Origin: Trema orientale
Taxonomy: Eukaryota > Streptophyta > Magnoliopsida > Rosales > Cannabaceae
DNA length: 64,000 bases
Assembly (NCBI GenBank): GCA_002914845.1
Contig: JXTC01000125.1
Coordinates: forward strand, 100,012 to 164,011
Direction: 5' to 3'
Position 1 is the stretch's first letter; every line of letters begins with the position of its first letter. The position numbers were made by a program, and so were the translations under genes. Under the pieces are notes generated by a model that did not search any database, was not told where the DNA came from, and saw only the letters and a program-made list of their open reading frames with translations. Below, piece by piece: positions 1-12,914 of the stretch.

Positions 1-2917
1 CCTAAGCCGGTCAAGAGTTTTGTTAACAGAAGCATGATGACCGACTGCGAACAAGATAAGATCACCTGGTCTGGCAGAGCAACGCATCAGTAATTGGTCT
101 TTATTCGTTGGATCCAAACTAGATACTAATGGAGGAATTCCCTCAATTGCTCCTACAAGTAAATGTTGAAACCATCAATAGTAAAAGTGTGAAATTAATA
201 ATCCTCTTTCCTTCCAAATTCAGTAAGTGAAACAAATAACAATTTTTTTACCATCATCCAAGACCTTCAGGAAAGGCAAACCCTTTGCTCCAGATTTGAT
301 TGCTTCGTTGTAAATATCGCCTTTCTTGAGAGCTGTGTTTGAATAGCTTTTAGCAGCTGAGGGCACACAAAGAACTTTGATAAACCCTCCACTATTCAAG
401 GCATCTGAAAACACCCTGAAGGGGGAATCTGAAAATATATCAGATACCTGTAGCACCACGAGCACACATTCCTTAATAAACATTCAATACCTATACTTTT
501 CCCCCTGAAAGATTAAGTCGTGATATCAAATAAAAAAAATACTAGAAACAGATAAGAAGTATAAGGCATGTAGATTGCATCAATTGCACATTAGTTATTA
601 AAGCCAAGATGGAGACTTACATCCTTCAACTCCAGATCAAATCTAAGATCAGGCCTGTCTGAACCATATCGACTCATGGCCTCAGCATATGTGAGCCTAG
701 GGAAGGGTTTTGGTAGATGTACACCTTTAATCTCTAAAAACACCTGCAACAGATAAAGCTTTCAAATCACTCCCACGGGAAGAAATTAGCGAGCCACCAA
801 AAAAACTTAAATCCGAACCTAGTTTATTATTCATATAGCAAAGTAGAGCATTAAATACAGAAAAATTTCTTGTCCTAGGGCTTGAAGGTGTTCGCATAGA
901 GATGTTTAGGCTATTGGATAAGATGGTACAGATATTATGTTTGCTATTTACCAGAGAAAACAAAGTTGTATACAAGATTTCTGAGGACAAGACTAACCAA
1001 AATAGAGACTGAAAGTAGCTACACAATTTTTTTTTTCCTTTTTTCAGTTATTCCTTTTACAAGAAACTTGATACTCTCTATTAAGACAAAGACGTAAATA
1101 TCATAAAGCCAACAGAACTTGACGTCCTGTGCAATTTACACAAAATGCCGCTACTTCATTATAAACTGACCTTTCTAATCAAATCTTCATTGAGCCTCAA
1201 CATGTCCTCCAAAGGAGTAAAGGCAAGTTCCATATCAAGTTGTGTAAATTCAGGTTGTCTATCCGCTCTCAGATCTTCATCCCGAAAACATCTTAATGAA
1301 AAGAAGAAAAACAATTACACACTGCATGAAGTAATGAGTTTATTTGGAGGAAAACAACACGCTCAGGGCACGACTCGAAAAAGTAGAACCAAAACAATCT
1401 CAAACAGGAATCTGAAGCAAAACTTACCTAGCCACCTGATAGTATTTATCAAAACCAGATACCATTAACATTTGCTTGAACAGTTGTGGGCTTTGAGGCA
1501 AAGCATAAAATGTTCCTGGCTTCAAATACAGTAGATGAAATCAGAATTTTCTATAGTAGATAATTGGTGAACAACAAAAAGTTTTAAGTTGATGTTGCTT
1601 AATTAAAGTTGTACCTGAACCCTTGAGGGCACCAAATAATCCCGTGCACCTTCTGGTGTAGATCTAGAGAGTATTGGAGTCTCAATCTACCTTATAACCA
1701 TGAGCCAGAATCAGGATCAAGGAACTAATGAATTTTTTTTCTTTTTTTTTTCCATTATCGAAACTTAATAATTCAGAAGACGATACCTCCACAAAACCAT
1801 GCACATCTTCAAGGTGTCTTCGAATAAGTTTCACGACATTGTGACGAAGCATAATGTTGAAATTCATTTGTTGCCGGCGTAGATCAAGGCACCGATATCT
1901 GTGAAAATATATCTGAGTAACTTATAACGTAGGTGTAAAAGAAAATTTCTGAATCCGATCTCAAGTCTGAACCACAAGTGATCATACAGAAAATCAAAAG
2001 AATGTAGCGTGTCCTCGGAAGACTACACTAATCTACATTAGTTCCCAAGTAACAGAACTTGATGAACATGAGAGCTAGCTTCCAAAAACCAAATACCTCA
2101 AACGAATTTCCTCCTTGACAGAATCTTTTGCATCATCCGCAGTAGTAACCAAGAAAGGCAACTTCGATTTTACAGCGTTGAGTACCTGAACATGCTCTGC
2201 TGCAACCTAACACATGTAGATAACAATGCTAAACCAAATGACATATAGAAAACAGTGAATACATAAAAACATATACACAAGTTAACAGTTATACTTCTAC
2301 ATAGCCAGTTTTCATTTTCTTGTTGATTGACTCGCTTGGCCGCTGCCTAACAAGACCTTCCACGGCAACTACATACTCAAGCCTCAAGTCGTTAATACTA
2401 GAATGCGCATCAGGAAAATCATCCGGAAGTGTTGTGACCTTATTAACAGACAAAATTAAGAGAAACCCTTTTCAAAATTTTCCCGGGAAAATTCCAAACA
2501 AAAAAAAAAAATTTACTAAACCTATTAAAGAAATAACAAAACTCGCACCTGGACAGTACCAGTGTGGTCTCTGAGATTGAAAAAGGTGAGCCCACCATGA
2601 ACCCGATGGAGCGCGACCCACCCACATAACCGGACCCGTTTGCCCACGTCGTTAACCGAAAGCTCACCACAGAACCCGGTTCGGCTAACCCAATCAAGGG
2701 CTTCCTTGACTGGAAACGGAGGAGCTTTTGGACTCTGAACAAGGGTGTCGTTAGAAGGAGTAGAAGAAGGAGTGGTGGAAGCGGAAACAGAGAAAACGTT
2801 TCTGGTTCCGGAAAGGGTTTTGGGGAATAAGGGTCTGAGAATGGAACGGAAGAAGAAGGCAAGATGGGGTTTGGCGCGGACTGGTATACAGGGGTAAGCT
2901 CTGAGAAGTACGGACAT
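1..2917 (-). CDS. Aspartate--tRNA ligase, organellar (bacterial type), partial
   Basis: Class II aminoacyl-tRNA synthetase that charges tRNA-Asp; the plant enzyme of this type serves chloroplasts and mitochondria. Coding exons, read right to left: 2917-2549, 2438-2295, 2206-2097, 1898-1787, 1686-1615, 1519-1428, 1291-1171, 743-621, 447-252 and 152 to beyond base 1. All junctions are GT-AG and phases agree, giving 497 residues. Residues 1 to about 65 are Arg/Ser-rich with few acidic residues, like a transit peptide. The OB-fold anticodon-binding domain follows ([20 protein letters not shown] in exon 1). Exon 5 carries the class II motif 1 region ([16 protein letters not shown]) and exon 7 the motif 2 signature [12 protein letters not shown]. 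The last two visible exons match the insertion domain of bacterial-type AspRS. Motif 3 and the C-terminus lie off the left edge. The ATG at 2917 is the first in frame and opens the transit-like segment. The exon map is my own reading, without transcript support. Confidence 0.93.
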
Positions 2918-5793
2918 GGCGGGTAATACGGCGACAGAAAGTAAAAGCTTCTTCTTTGTGAGTCTGAGGATAAAGAACTTCAGAGAGGGTTTAAGCCTGA
3001 GGGAGACTTGTTACGCACGTGTGAGCTGTGCCGACGTGCGAAGACAAGTTAGTTAATATGTGGCCCGGCTGGCCCAATTCCAGCTCCAGTTCATATGCCG
3101 AGAGAAAATGCCGTGGAGAGGACTAACTTGGGCCAAAAAGATGTTTTTTGTTCATTTTTTTTTTAAATAACATTTTTAGGAATATCAATCATGTTTTTAA
3201 CATATAGTCCATAATTTATTGACCATAAAAAAAATTATTATTTAAGACTTTTTCAGTATCAATAAGCTGGTCTTGAGATAAAATGACTTGTTATGAGTTT
3301 TTTTTTTAAAGTGGCTTTTTCTATCATTATCATTGTTGGTGCAAAATTTCGTCTTGGCACTATGGACAAGTGCAAAAGCAAAAATTTGGCCACCAGTCGT
3401 TACTAAACGCCAAGTCCAAATTCTCTCCTCGGACTAGGTCTGAGCCCGAAAGTATAAAATGGCCTCTCTCCTGACCTCGGGATCCCGAGATCTGCAATAT
3501 AAGGAGGTGTTAGGCACCTGTGTGGTGTTTGCCAAGGGCACTTCGATGCTTAAATTAGCAAATAAGGGTTTTTAGTGATAGAAAGTCTCAAAAATAGAGC
3601 AATAAATGGAGAGTAAATGAGAAGAGAGAAAGAAAGAATTTGGACCTTCAGCTTCAGCTTACCTTCAAAGTGGTGGTTAAGGGCCTTAAATAGGCAATTT
3701 GGAGTGATTTAGGACCATTAGATTATTTTGGGGAGGAGTGAAAACATCCTAGTTCTTGATCTTGGCTGGAGGAGGTACATTTAATGTGATGAGACCTTTG
3801 GCACTATAGTAATTCAGCTGTATGCTTATATTCCGAAGATTATACACCTATGAAAGGGGATGGTAGGGGACTGTTAAGCGATTATCATGATTGAGTTCAG
3901 TAATACCCGAACCCAGGTCGGTCCCAGGCTTTGTTAGGGTAAATGGAAGGTTCTGACCCATAATTAAACTGGCTACAGGCCCTTCGGGGTAATCCGTGGT
4001 CGGGATGACTTTGTCCTCGAGGCCGGGGTCACTCTAAGGTCTATCCAGAGATGCTGATTTCCCCTCAGATTTTTCGGATACACCTCAGGTCCTTAGGGGA
4101 GTTAAATTCCCCTAAGTGCTTGTGGCTACTCCCCGTGCTTCTAGCCTTGGGTTCTTCACTTCAACGAATCCAAAAATACCACCAACAACCATTATTGTTT
4201 TGGTTTGTGATTTGACCGAAAAAAAAACCCCTTCCAATACCAAATAAAGAGACGAGAGAGACTGGGAGAGTTTGGGAGAGAAAAAAATATAAATGAGATA
4301 AAAAATTATATGTTTCATGCGTTTAAGCTTCTAGAGACTTCATTTTCCCACTCTACCATTTTTTCCCCTTTCAATTTAGCTCACTTTCACCTATAGTTTT
4401 TGAAAGTTTATTTTTTCGGAGATAAGAAAAAATAAAGAATATAAAACGGTCACTGTAATGGATACCATTTCAAAAAGGTCATTAATTAGTGACCAAACTA
4501 TGGCCACTATTTTAATGACCATTTCGAACATAGTCATTATTTTATTGACATAACCAATTTTATTAATATTATTCTAGTCACTAATCATCCTAACTATTTC
4601 GAAAGTTATTTTCTAAATCTATATAAAAAAAAAAGTACTTTAACCATGACAATACATTATTTGACCTACTTGAAATATTATTATTCAATTGCAACCTCAA
4701 TGCCCCAATTTCTCATATGATAAATACTAAAAATTATCAACAAAATTAATTTTACAGTTTTGTTGAAATCAATTTTAAGTTTTCTCCAATATTCACCATT
4801 ATAAGGGGGAAAAAAAAAGACCTTGGACTGTGCTTCGTAGAGAGGATGAGGAAAAAAGTTGAAAAAAAAAATAGAGGGATATTTTTTTGGGTGAGTTTTT
4901 CTCATATTAGTAATATTGGAAACCCATTTATTTCTCTTACCAAACTGTCATAGAAAAGTCAAAATATGGTCCTACGAAAATCATTTTTTAAAATACTCAT
5001 AAAAGATATTTGTCCTCAAAACCCCACTATCAATTTCCATTTCCCATATAAGTATCCCAATTACAAATTAATAGCATATAAACTCTCAAAGAACAAGCAA
5101 AGTACATAATTATAGTCAAACAATACTCTCCAAAGGCTTTATTTTCACATATCTAGTTGAACAATTTTTGGCAGAATCTCCTCTTAATTTTGGGCACCCA
5201 AAACTTTTAAAATCAATAACATTCACTACCAATAACCTACAACAATCCTATAGCTAAATTTTTACAAAAATTTAACATATAATACTAAGTTCTTATATTA
5301 TTCTCAACTTGAATTTCCAATACACACAATAATTCTTGGAATCACAACTGCAATTCCAACATCCTAAACACATAATTCAAACTCTTAAAATTTCATACAC
5401 ATCTTAATAATAAGATTAAAAGCTTGTTTTCAAGATATAGCTCAAACGTTACCAAAGGATGCCTACCTTGAAATATAATGGTCTAATTGTGTTCCTCTTG
5501 CTAGTTTCAGTCATTAATATATAAGTTATACCCAAGTATAAAATTGATAAGTATTTATATAATTATGTTANTTTTTTTTTTTTTTTTTGGAACTGTACTA
5601 TTAAATTATTTTCTCCAACGGTCAAAACCCCGGATTTAAATAAATTCAATATAATCTTCTCTGTTACTAGCCGTTACTTCTTAGTACTGGACATTCAAGA
5701 AACCAAACCTTTGCCTTCGTTGATCAATTAGTTTCCTATTTTGAATTTTTTCTGGTGCCAAAAACCTCTGTGAGTTCTCTAGGTATTACCCTA
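2918..5793. other. Intergenic region between divergent genes
   Basis: Holds the upstream regions of the AspRS gene (minus) and the two-membrane-segment protein gene (plus). No coding exon is supportable. It contains a dispersed-repeat-like block at about 3330-4140 (listed separately), a stretch at 4445-4600 with repeated GGTCACTAATTAGTGACC-like palindromic words that resembles DNA-transposon debris, and AT-rich sequence with a poly-T run and one N near 5571. Confidence 0.7.
3330..4140. repeat. Unclassified dispersed-repeat-like block
   Basis: This roughly 0.8-kb block is clearly more GC-rich than its surroundings and has no open reading frame. It contains short phrases of the kind seen in non-coding parts of plant retroelements, such as repeated CTCGG/CCGAG words and a GGGCCTTAAATAGGC segment. 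Near its right end is a perfect 9-bp inverted repeat at 4092-4116 (CTTAGGGGA, 7-nt loop, TCCCCTAAG). I found no matching terminal repeats or target duplication, so class and borders are uncertain. Confidence 0.4.
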
Positions 5794-8787
5794 ATGGCGG
5801 TGCCTTCGAACAAGTCGTCGTCTTCTACACCAATCTCAGGCAGAGGAAACCCTTATGCAAGAAGCTCTGAAATTGGCAATCCCATGAGAAGGAGCTTCAC
5901 TGGGAACCCCTTTAGCAAACCCTCCATTGTTCCCAACCCAAGAGGTCTCAACCCCAATACTCCTGCTAATAGCCCTTCAGGTTCGCTTCATCCCTAATTT
6001 CTTTTTTTTTTTTTTTTTTAAACATGAAACCTTTGATTTTATTTATAATCGCGTTTAACGAAGCTGTTAGTGGGATTTTGTTCTGTTTGATTGCCTAGAA
6101 AGTGGAAGAAAATTACTTAGTTATGGATCATAGTGAAGAAAAACAGTTATGGGTTTTTCTTTTTGCCTAAAATTTTAATTTCGTATGTGTTTGTTTCTGT
6201 AAAACACCGCTGTTAATGCGTACTAATCTGTTTGTTCTCCAAGAAAGTGGGAGAGTTCACTTGAGAAAATCGTGTGTATGTTATGTATTTGCTTACCCCT
6301 GTTATGGGTTATTTTCTTGCACTTAAATTTTTTAGTTTTTTATTTGTTTATTTGAGTTAAACACCGGTATTAGTGAGATAATGCTCTGTTTGTTTGCCAA
6401 GATAGTGGGAGTTTACTTGGGAAAATTGTGTAAGTCATATAGTATTTGGTGCGATAATGCTCTGTCTCTATGTTTTTTTTTTTTTTGGTTTAGCAGAGCA
6501 TCCGCGAAGAAGCTCAATGAGCAGAGAGACTATAGTTACTTTCCGGGATAATGATGACAAAGAAAATGGGAAAGTGGCTAGAATTCGATCCCCAATTGGT
6601 TCAAAGGGCACAAAAAATTTCATGTCTCCGACGATTTCAGCCGCTTCTAAGATTACTCCATCACCCAGGAAGAAGATTTTGGAAGAGAGAAACGAGCCAG
6701 TTCGGGCTTCTGTTTCGCTCTCCGACTTGAAAATCCAGTCCTTCGGTCAATCAATTGCAGATTCAGAGCACAAGAAGGAATGTTCGAATATCGAACCAGT
6801 CCTTGATTCTGAGGAGGAACCTTTGAGTTCCAAGAAAGAATCAGATTCGATACCCAAGATCGTGTTTGTGGAGCCTCAGTGTTTTAACAATGTTGTTATT
6901 GAGGAGCCTGATCTTGTTAACCTTGACCCTACTTTTAAGATTAGCCCTCCTCCTCATCCTCCTCCTCATTCTCCTCCTCCGGCTTGTCGTCCATCTTCGG
7001 TTCCCATCATAGCACCTTTGGATTCAGACCCTTTGGCTCCTCCTTATGATCCTAAAACAAACTACCTCTCTCCGAGGCCCCAGTTTCTTCATTACAAACC
7101 GAACCCTCGAGTCGAACTCTATCTTAGCAAGACAAGAGAAGGAAAGCGACTCGAGGACAGCTTCATTTCCGGAACTGTTTCGGACACTGATATCACTACC
7201 GAAGAAGAAACTCAGTCCCAGAAAGATTTGGAAGATGTTTCTTCGAGTGAATCAGCGAAAGAAGAAGAGAAAGAACAAGTAGAAGAAGAAGAGCTCATTG
7301 TTTCTGAACCGAGTCCTATTGATGTGCTGACTTCAGAGAAGGAGATTGTTGAAGCAAAAAGGGCATCTAAGCCTCGCTCAGTTTGGAGATCAAAGTTGAC
7401 TTCTTTGCTTATTGTCCTGTCATTTGCTGCTTTAGCAATATCAATTACCAATTCGCCGGCCATTGATCATTCTGTTTTCGATAGCTCAACCTTATTTGAG
7501 CAGTATGATCACTCCGAAGTGATCGCATTTACAAAAGCAAGGTTTGATGAGTTAGCTCAAAACTTTGGTGTATGGTATGCAGATTGTGTCTCTTTCTTTT
7601 ATGAGTTGATCTCCAATCTTAGAGGAGCACACAAACTAGGCCCTTTGAAGTATTGCAACTTGACTTATGATGGTTATGTTGGGACACCGGGACAGCAAGA
7701 AACTAATGTGTTTGTAGCTTCAGGAGGGAGAGAGGTTCATATTGAACCTTTGGAAGAGAACGGCCAGATAGATATTGGAGATGTTGACAGCGTTGTTGAA
7801 AATGAAGAACAAGTGTATCTTGCGGAGAGCATTGTTGAGGCCCCAGAAATAAATATTGAAGCTGAATATGAAGAACAAGTGTATCTTGGAGAGAGCATCG
7901 TTGGGGCCCCAGAAATGAATATTGAAGCTAAATATGAAGAACAAGTGTATCCAGCAGCTGAATCACCACATGTTAACATTGAAGAGGCCTCAGAAGAACA
8001 CCAACTCAACTCAGATTCTCAAGAAGTGCACCAAGTTCCAAAAGTTGAGGTGGTGAAGCCAGAAAGTTCACCTCTAGGAGAGCAAAGCGAAGAAGAAGAC
8101 AATCTTTCTGGTGACTTACAAGATGAGAGGGTTATGATCTCATCACTAGCTGATGTGGTCCAACCTGAAGTTTCCACAGCGAATATGCTAGGAATGGCCT
8201 TGTTGGTTGCTTTGGCTCTAATTGCATCTACAGTCTTCATCTTTGTGAAGAGAGGGAGTAATAATTCAACTTCAAATTCTGTGAATGCTAACTCCGTGAC
8301 CCAGGGATTTGTGACTAAGAAATTGGATTCAACTCCTATTCTGTCAGCTATCCCTGATGACACTTTTGAGGTGAGACCCTCTTCTTGGAACTATTCTGGG
8401 GATTCTTGTCCCTCTGAAATGAGCAGCTTTGATAACACCTCCTCTTACAACAAGAAAGGGTTAAACGAAGCTCATAGCTATGAAAGGAGGAAGGGCACTA
8501 AGAACAACCATAGGAGAGAATCCATGGCTTCTTCATCAATGGATTCCTCAATGGGCTCGCCGTCTTATGGGAGTTTCACAACCTATGAGAAGATTCCTAC
8601 CAAAAGTGTGAGTGCTTAAAAATAATCTCTCTTACCTTCGTAACAACAACATTTCATGAATCGTGTTTCTTGTTTCTAATTTCTTATGCCTTTAACTGTC
8701 TTGAATTTGCAGGGTTATGGAGATGAAGAGATTATTACTCCAGTTAGGCGCTCGAGCAGGCTTAGAAACCAAGTCACTTCTCCGTGA
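5794..8787 (+). CDS. Uncharacterised acidic protein with two membrane segments
   Basis: Three coding exons: 5794-5980, 6494-8607 and 8713-8787, giving 791 residues. I chose the ATG at 5794 because the frame upstream has no other ATG. Residues 1-360 are Ser/Pro-rich and basic near the N-terminus, with a proline cluster near residues 212-228 (SPPPHPPPHSPPPA). A hydrophobic segment at about 364-383 and a second at about 627-648 are likely membrane helices. Between them is a highly acidic region with three copies of a 22-residue repeat containing YEEQVY (starting near 499, 521 and 543). The C-terminal tail is Ser-rich and ends in a basic TPVRRSSRLRNQ motif. It resembles an uncharacterised plant-specific membrane protein family (an Arabidopsis relative may be At1g16630; from memory, unverified). 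No enzymatic motif is visible. Acceptor 2 is a TAGCAG (NAGNAG) site, so exon 2 may start at 6494 or 6497, adding or removing one residue. Confidence 0.85.
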
Positions 8788-8926
8788 TGCTTTAGTCTTA
8801 TCTCCATTGCTTGACTGTGGAAGTTCATTGTGAATGAATGAACCAGTATTGAATTAGTCTGAGTTGATTGTATAACGTAGATTTGGCTATGCTTGTCCTG
8901 TGAGGTTGTCTAGACTAACCATATTA

Positions 8927-9014
8927 TGTAGTTAATCATAACTTGATTGGTTGTGATTAGTGTCTCAATGTTATGTGTAGTTAATTAGAACCCTGATTGG
9001 TTGTGATTAGTGTC
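8927..9014. repeat. 49-bp tandem repeat, about 1.8 copies
   Basis: Two copies of a unit starting TGTAGTTAAT and containing GATTGGTTGTGATTAGTGTC lie head to tail, offset by 49 bp, with a few mismatches. They sit about 140 bp after the stop codon of the upstream gene and may be in its 3' untranslated region. Confidence 0.8.
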
Positions 9015-10755
9015 GCAAGATATTTTTTCCACTTTCATGATTTCTTATATGAAGTCTGCAAATTCTTTGCTTGGTTTATGATTGTGGGGTTTTTACTTTT
9101 TCCTTTAATTATCACATTCTGGTCAAATCAGAAGTAAATCATATGAAAATGAAAATCGTATGTTTAAAAACTAGAAAATTAGATGTCTGGCAATGATAAC
9201 ATACAAACAAAAATAAAATCTCATGTTTTCATACAAATCGAAAGTTAATCTACTCTCGTGACTTTATTCTTATATGTCTTACCTTTTTTTAAAAAAAAAT
9301 TGGGAAGGCATCCAAATAGCAGTACGAAAAACTTCAAAGAGATGTATGAACCTCAAACCACCATATCAACCTTCAATAACCCATTTTGTCACTTTCTGTA
9401 CTTGAAGGAATATTTCAACTTAATCATTTCGAGAATAGGTAAGAAGACAATTGAAAATGAGTAATGTTACGGGGTACCATATGATGTGTTTGTTTTCGGC
9501 TAATCATAATTACAATTTCAAGTGAGTTCGTATAAGACCTAGTTTATTAATCAGTAATAGATAATACGTTAATGTGGTGTTGGACATCACCAACTTGCTC
9601 GTTGAAAAAGATTGAATGTAAAAAGTATAAAAAGTTGAAATGTAATTTTTAGCGCAATATCATCACATGTATATCAAATATTAATGTAATTATAGTGGGG
9701 AGGGGGGGCGGGAATTTTTATACTAACGTTTAGTATTTTCCTTAGCGTTTCGTAACCTTCGTTACATAATACTCAAAGTTTTTCATAGCACAATATCAGA
9801 CTGGTTGGAGCCTCAAAGAGAAACTACCAACCCGTGATCCTGAAAATCATAGACTAAAGTGAGAATTTTCTTTTCTCTTTTTTCTTTTTTCTTTTTCAGC
9901 CGCTAGAATAGTTATTTTAAAATTATCCTTTTGGTTTATTTTTATTGGTTTTCTCTTTTTGTCATTTTTGAGCAATTTTTTTAGTTTCTCATTTTCTATA
10001 TAGTTTTTAGATCTTTAGTGCTGTGTATCGTTTACTTCAATTTGTATCGTTTTCTTGCTTGTTCTCGTTTGTTACTGTTCGTGTCGTTTTCCTAGTTTTA
10101 TGGTTTTCTCTAACAATATCGTAACTATGTTTGGTAAAACGCAAAAGTGGATTCCCTAAAAAAAACGAAAATTTTTGATGGATTTTTTGAGAGAAAATTG
10201 AAGAGTGGATTTTTTTTTTTCTAGGAGATAAAAGCTAAATGAAGGGATAAAAAGTGTAGAAGGAAAGAACCACAAAAATTCAGTTAAAAAAAAAAAAAAT
10301 CAAACGCAAAGACAAATTCAGCAGTCAAAGGCAATCGAGCAATAAAAGGAGGAGATTAAAACAAATCCGTATGACTCAAGTTGACCAAGGAGATCAGTAA
10401 ATTTAATACCTTTGTCTAGCTATTTATGGACTTAGATTCACCATTATTTCTTGCTATAATCTTGTTGTGATGTTCTCCTTTTTGGTTGCTTGATTGTTTT
10501 CTTACTGCTGATTTTAAATTTACTTGCATATCTAATCTAATCTCAATCTTAAACGCATGATATGTGCACTCCAAATAGTAAAAAAGGGAGAGATTTTAAG
10601 TTAATTAAATGTTGGATATGCTATTAATCAAATTGGACAATTCTGCTCCGGTAGGTCGTGAAAAGAGTATGTTTTCCTTCCAAAATAAATAATATTCTAA
10701 TTGGACAAGATTATTTTAAATCAGATAATTAAGAAATCCATGCACTAGCCATCCT

Positions 10756-10763
10756 TATATAAA
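10756..10763 (+). promoter_or_regulatory. TATA box of the defensin-like gene
   Basis: TATATAAA stands 97 bp before the ATG of the defensin-like gene, a usual plant distance that leaves a leader of about 65 nt. No other TATA motif as good lies closer. Confidence 0.6.
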
Positions 10764-10859
10764 GCTCAAATCACTTCTAAGAAGAAATAGTACATTAAGA
10801 AGCCTCTTTTGATAGAAAAGAAAAAAAAAAAAGAAAGAAAGAAAAGAAAAGAAGAGATA

Positions 10860-11273
10860 ATGGCATCGCCAAAGTTTCAATTTGTCTTTTTTCTTATCAT
10901 TTCATCTGTTCTACTTGCTCATTGCATTGGTAAATCCTCTCCCTCACTCTGTCTACGTATATATATATACATACATATATATATTTAATATATGTGTGTG
11001 TGTCATTGGGTTCTTGTTTTTTATTATTATGGTTTTTATAAAATTGCTTTTTTTTTTTAATGTCATATAAAACGTGTATATATATATATATATATATACG
11101 TGTGTGCAGAAATCAATGATCAATCTAGTGACTGTGACTGGGCTGGGCCATGCAAAACCAAGAGGGACTGCGCCAAGCCATGCCAAGATCGGAACCACTC
11201 TCCCACTGCTGTTCTGTGCGTCCCAAATGGTGTTAGCGGTCCCTCCTGCTGTTGTCTTGTCCCTGAGAAATGA
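10860..11273 (+). CDS. Defensin-like (DEFL) secreted cysteine-rich peptide
   Basis: Two exons, 10860-10929 and 11110-11273, joined by a 180-bp AT-rich intron with phase-1 GT-AG borders, give 77 residues. Residues 1-22 form a signal peptide (basic N-end, then FQFVFFLIISSVLLAHC). The mature part has eight cysteines spaced C-x5-C-x5-C-x3-C-x11-C-x9-CCC. The C-x3-C (CAKPC) followed by a C-x-C within the final CCC is the cysteine-stabilised alpha-beta arrangement of plant defensins and DEFL/LCR peptides. The intron splits the end of the signal peptide from the mature domain, as is typical of this family. The peptide should be secreted to the apoplast; family members act in antimicrobial defence or cell-cell signalling, and which applies here cannot be told. 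Its TATA box, short leader and AATAAA signals look intact. Confidence 0.88.
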
Positions 11274-11392
11274 TCCCTTTTATTAAAAGAGACAGAGAGT
11301 TTTAGTCTTATACGATGATGTACTAGTCTATAGAGAATAATATGCTTTATTCATTTGCTTGATGTTATGTACAATAACCCCTAAAGCTTTTG

Positions 11393-11408
11393 AATAAACG
11401 ATAATAAA
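11393..11408 (+). terminator. Polyadenylation signals of the defensin-like gene
   Basis: Two AATAAA hexamers, at 11393 and 11403, lie 120-135 nt after the stop codon of the defensin-like gene and probably direct 3'-end formation. Confidence 0.55.
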
Positions 11409-12914
11409 AGTCTGCATTTTCTCTTTATCAAAACAAGTATTTATGAATGTTTTGTTTTCTTAATCGTTATTTATTTTGGAAATTTACAAGTGACAGTCTG
11501 ATTTGAAATGGACGGGACACTTTTGGGTTTCTATTTTTCATTAAAAGATAAAGGCATCTTTATAATTACATTATAATTGTCCTAAGTTTAATAGTCTCCT
11601 AATAGTAACATTGACATCACTTAACATTATTCTTAATGAAGGAATGGCACTCAACTCAACGCACTAGTATTTATCCGAAGATCATTAGAACTCTATGAGA
11701 AATATACGTTTTTTTATGACCTTATGAAAAAGTATATTCTAGAGTATTTTTACCAACAATTATGCAATTATTGCATCAATGACACTTTGTGACAAATTTT
11801 TAAAATTTAAAAAGAAATAAGTATATCTTTTTTTTTTAATGATGTAATTATTATATCAATAGCACTCTTTGTCATAAATGGTTAAATTTTTTCAGAAAAC
11901 ATAGTTTAGTTATTATATCCAAGAACAAGACCCTTACTTCAAGAGCTTTGTATATGACTGATTTTAGTAAAAAAAATTTAACCTTTTGTGATAAAATAAC
12001 TATTGTTGCAATATTTGACAAAATAACTATTGTTGTAATAATTTCATAATTTGTAATATAAAAGTTAAAAATTTAGGTACCAAAGTAGTACGTATAATAG
12101 TTTAGGTAAACTAAGAACCAAAGCAGGAAAAAAGAAAAAAAAACCAAAAGACAAAAGCGCAATTTAGTGTAACAACTTGTAACATTTGTAGCACATGAAC
12201 CAAATTTAGGGAAAAAAAAGGACCAAGTATAAAAGCATTACCATTAAAAAAAAAAAATACGGTACATTACGAAGTCAAGGGCTTGAGATAGGATCAATTT
12301 TTTTTTTTTGGGTAATAATTTAGGAAATACTACATGTTGTTTTGTAAATAAAAAAAAAAAAATTTTGTATCTCTTAATAATAACCTAAATCCCATTTAAG
12401 TCCATGTATTTAAAATTGTGGTCCTTGAATTATGTGTTTATCCTAGTGTTTCCTTTTTATTTTTTATTTTTTATGAATCTTCAAATGTTAGTATGTCACA
12501 ATTTATTTATTACTTACTTTTTATAAAAAACAGTCTAATTTGAATGATCAAATTATTATTTCGTATCTTGTATTTTGGCTATAGCAATATTATCATATAT
12601 GTCATTCCTTAGTCAAACACCATTTTTGACCACTAAATTTAGTAGGACAGAATTCTTAAAAAAAAAATAGATATTTGAAAACTTATTTAAATTTAAAGCT
12701 AATTTATAATTAACAAATATTAAAATTTAATACTCCCATTTTTTATACCTTTTGAAATGGATTTTTAATTTTATTTTTTAAATTATTAGTTTTAAAATGT
12801 TTAAATATATATATATAATTGTAAGAATATATTTTAAAATTTAAAAAAAGTATTTAGTAAACTCAACAGTTAAAAAGTGTATACATTTTAATTTTTTTTC
12901 ATAACTTTATACAT

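Larger units (their letters stand above)
8788..10859. other. Intergenic region
   Basis: AT-rich sequence between the membrane-protein gene and the defensin-like gene. Apart from the 49-bp tandem repeat at 8927-9014, the TATA box at 10756 and a purine run of A and GA words just before the defensin-like ATG, I see no exon, RNA gene or bounded element. Confidence 0.6.

Noticed and set aside
4092..4116. Hairpin as a transcription terminator
   Set aside because: A perfect stem, but intrinsic hairpin terminators are bacterial; here it is part of a repeat-like block.
7212..7463. Minus-strand Ser-rich frame
   Set aside because: Antisense shadow of the GAA/GAG-rich acidic coding region.
8019..8363. 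114-codon minus-strand frame
   Set aside because: Lies fully antisense to the long exon of the membrane-protein gene and has low-complexity composition that follows from the sense codons.
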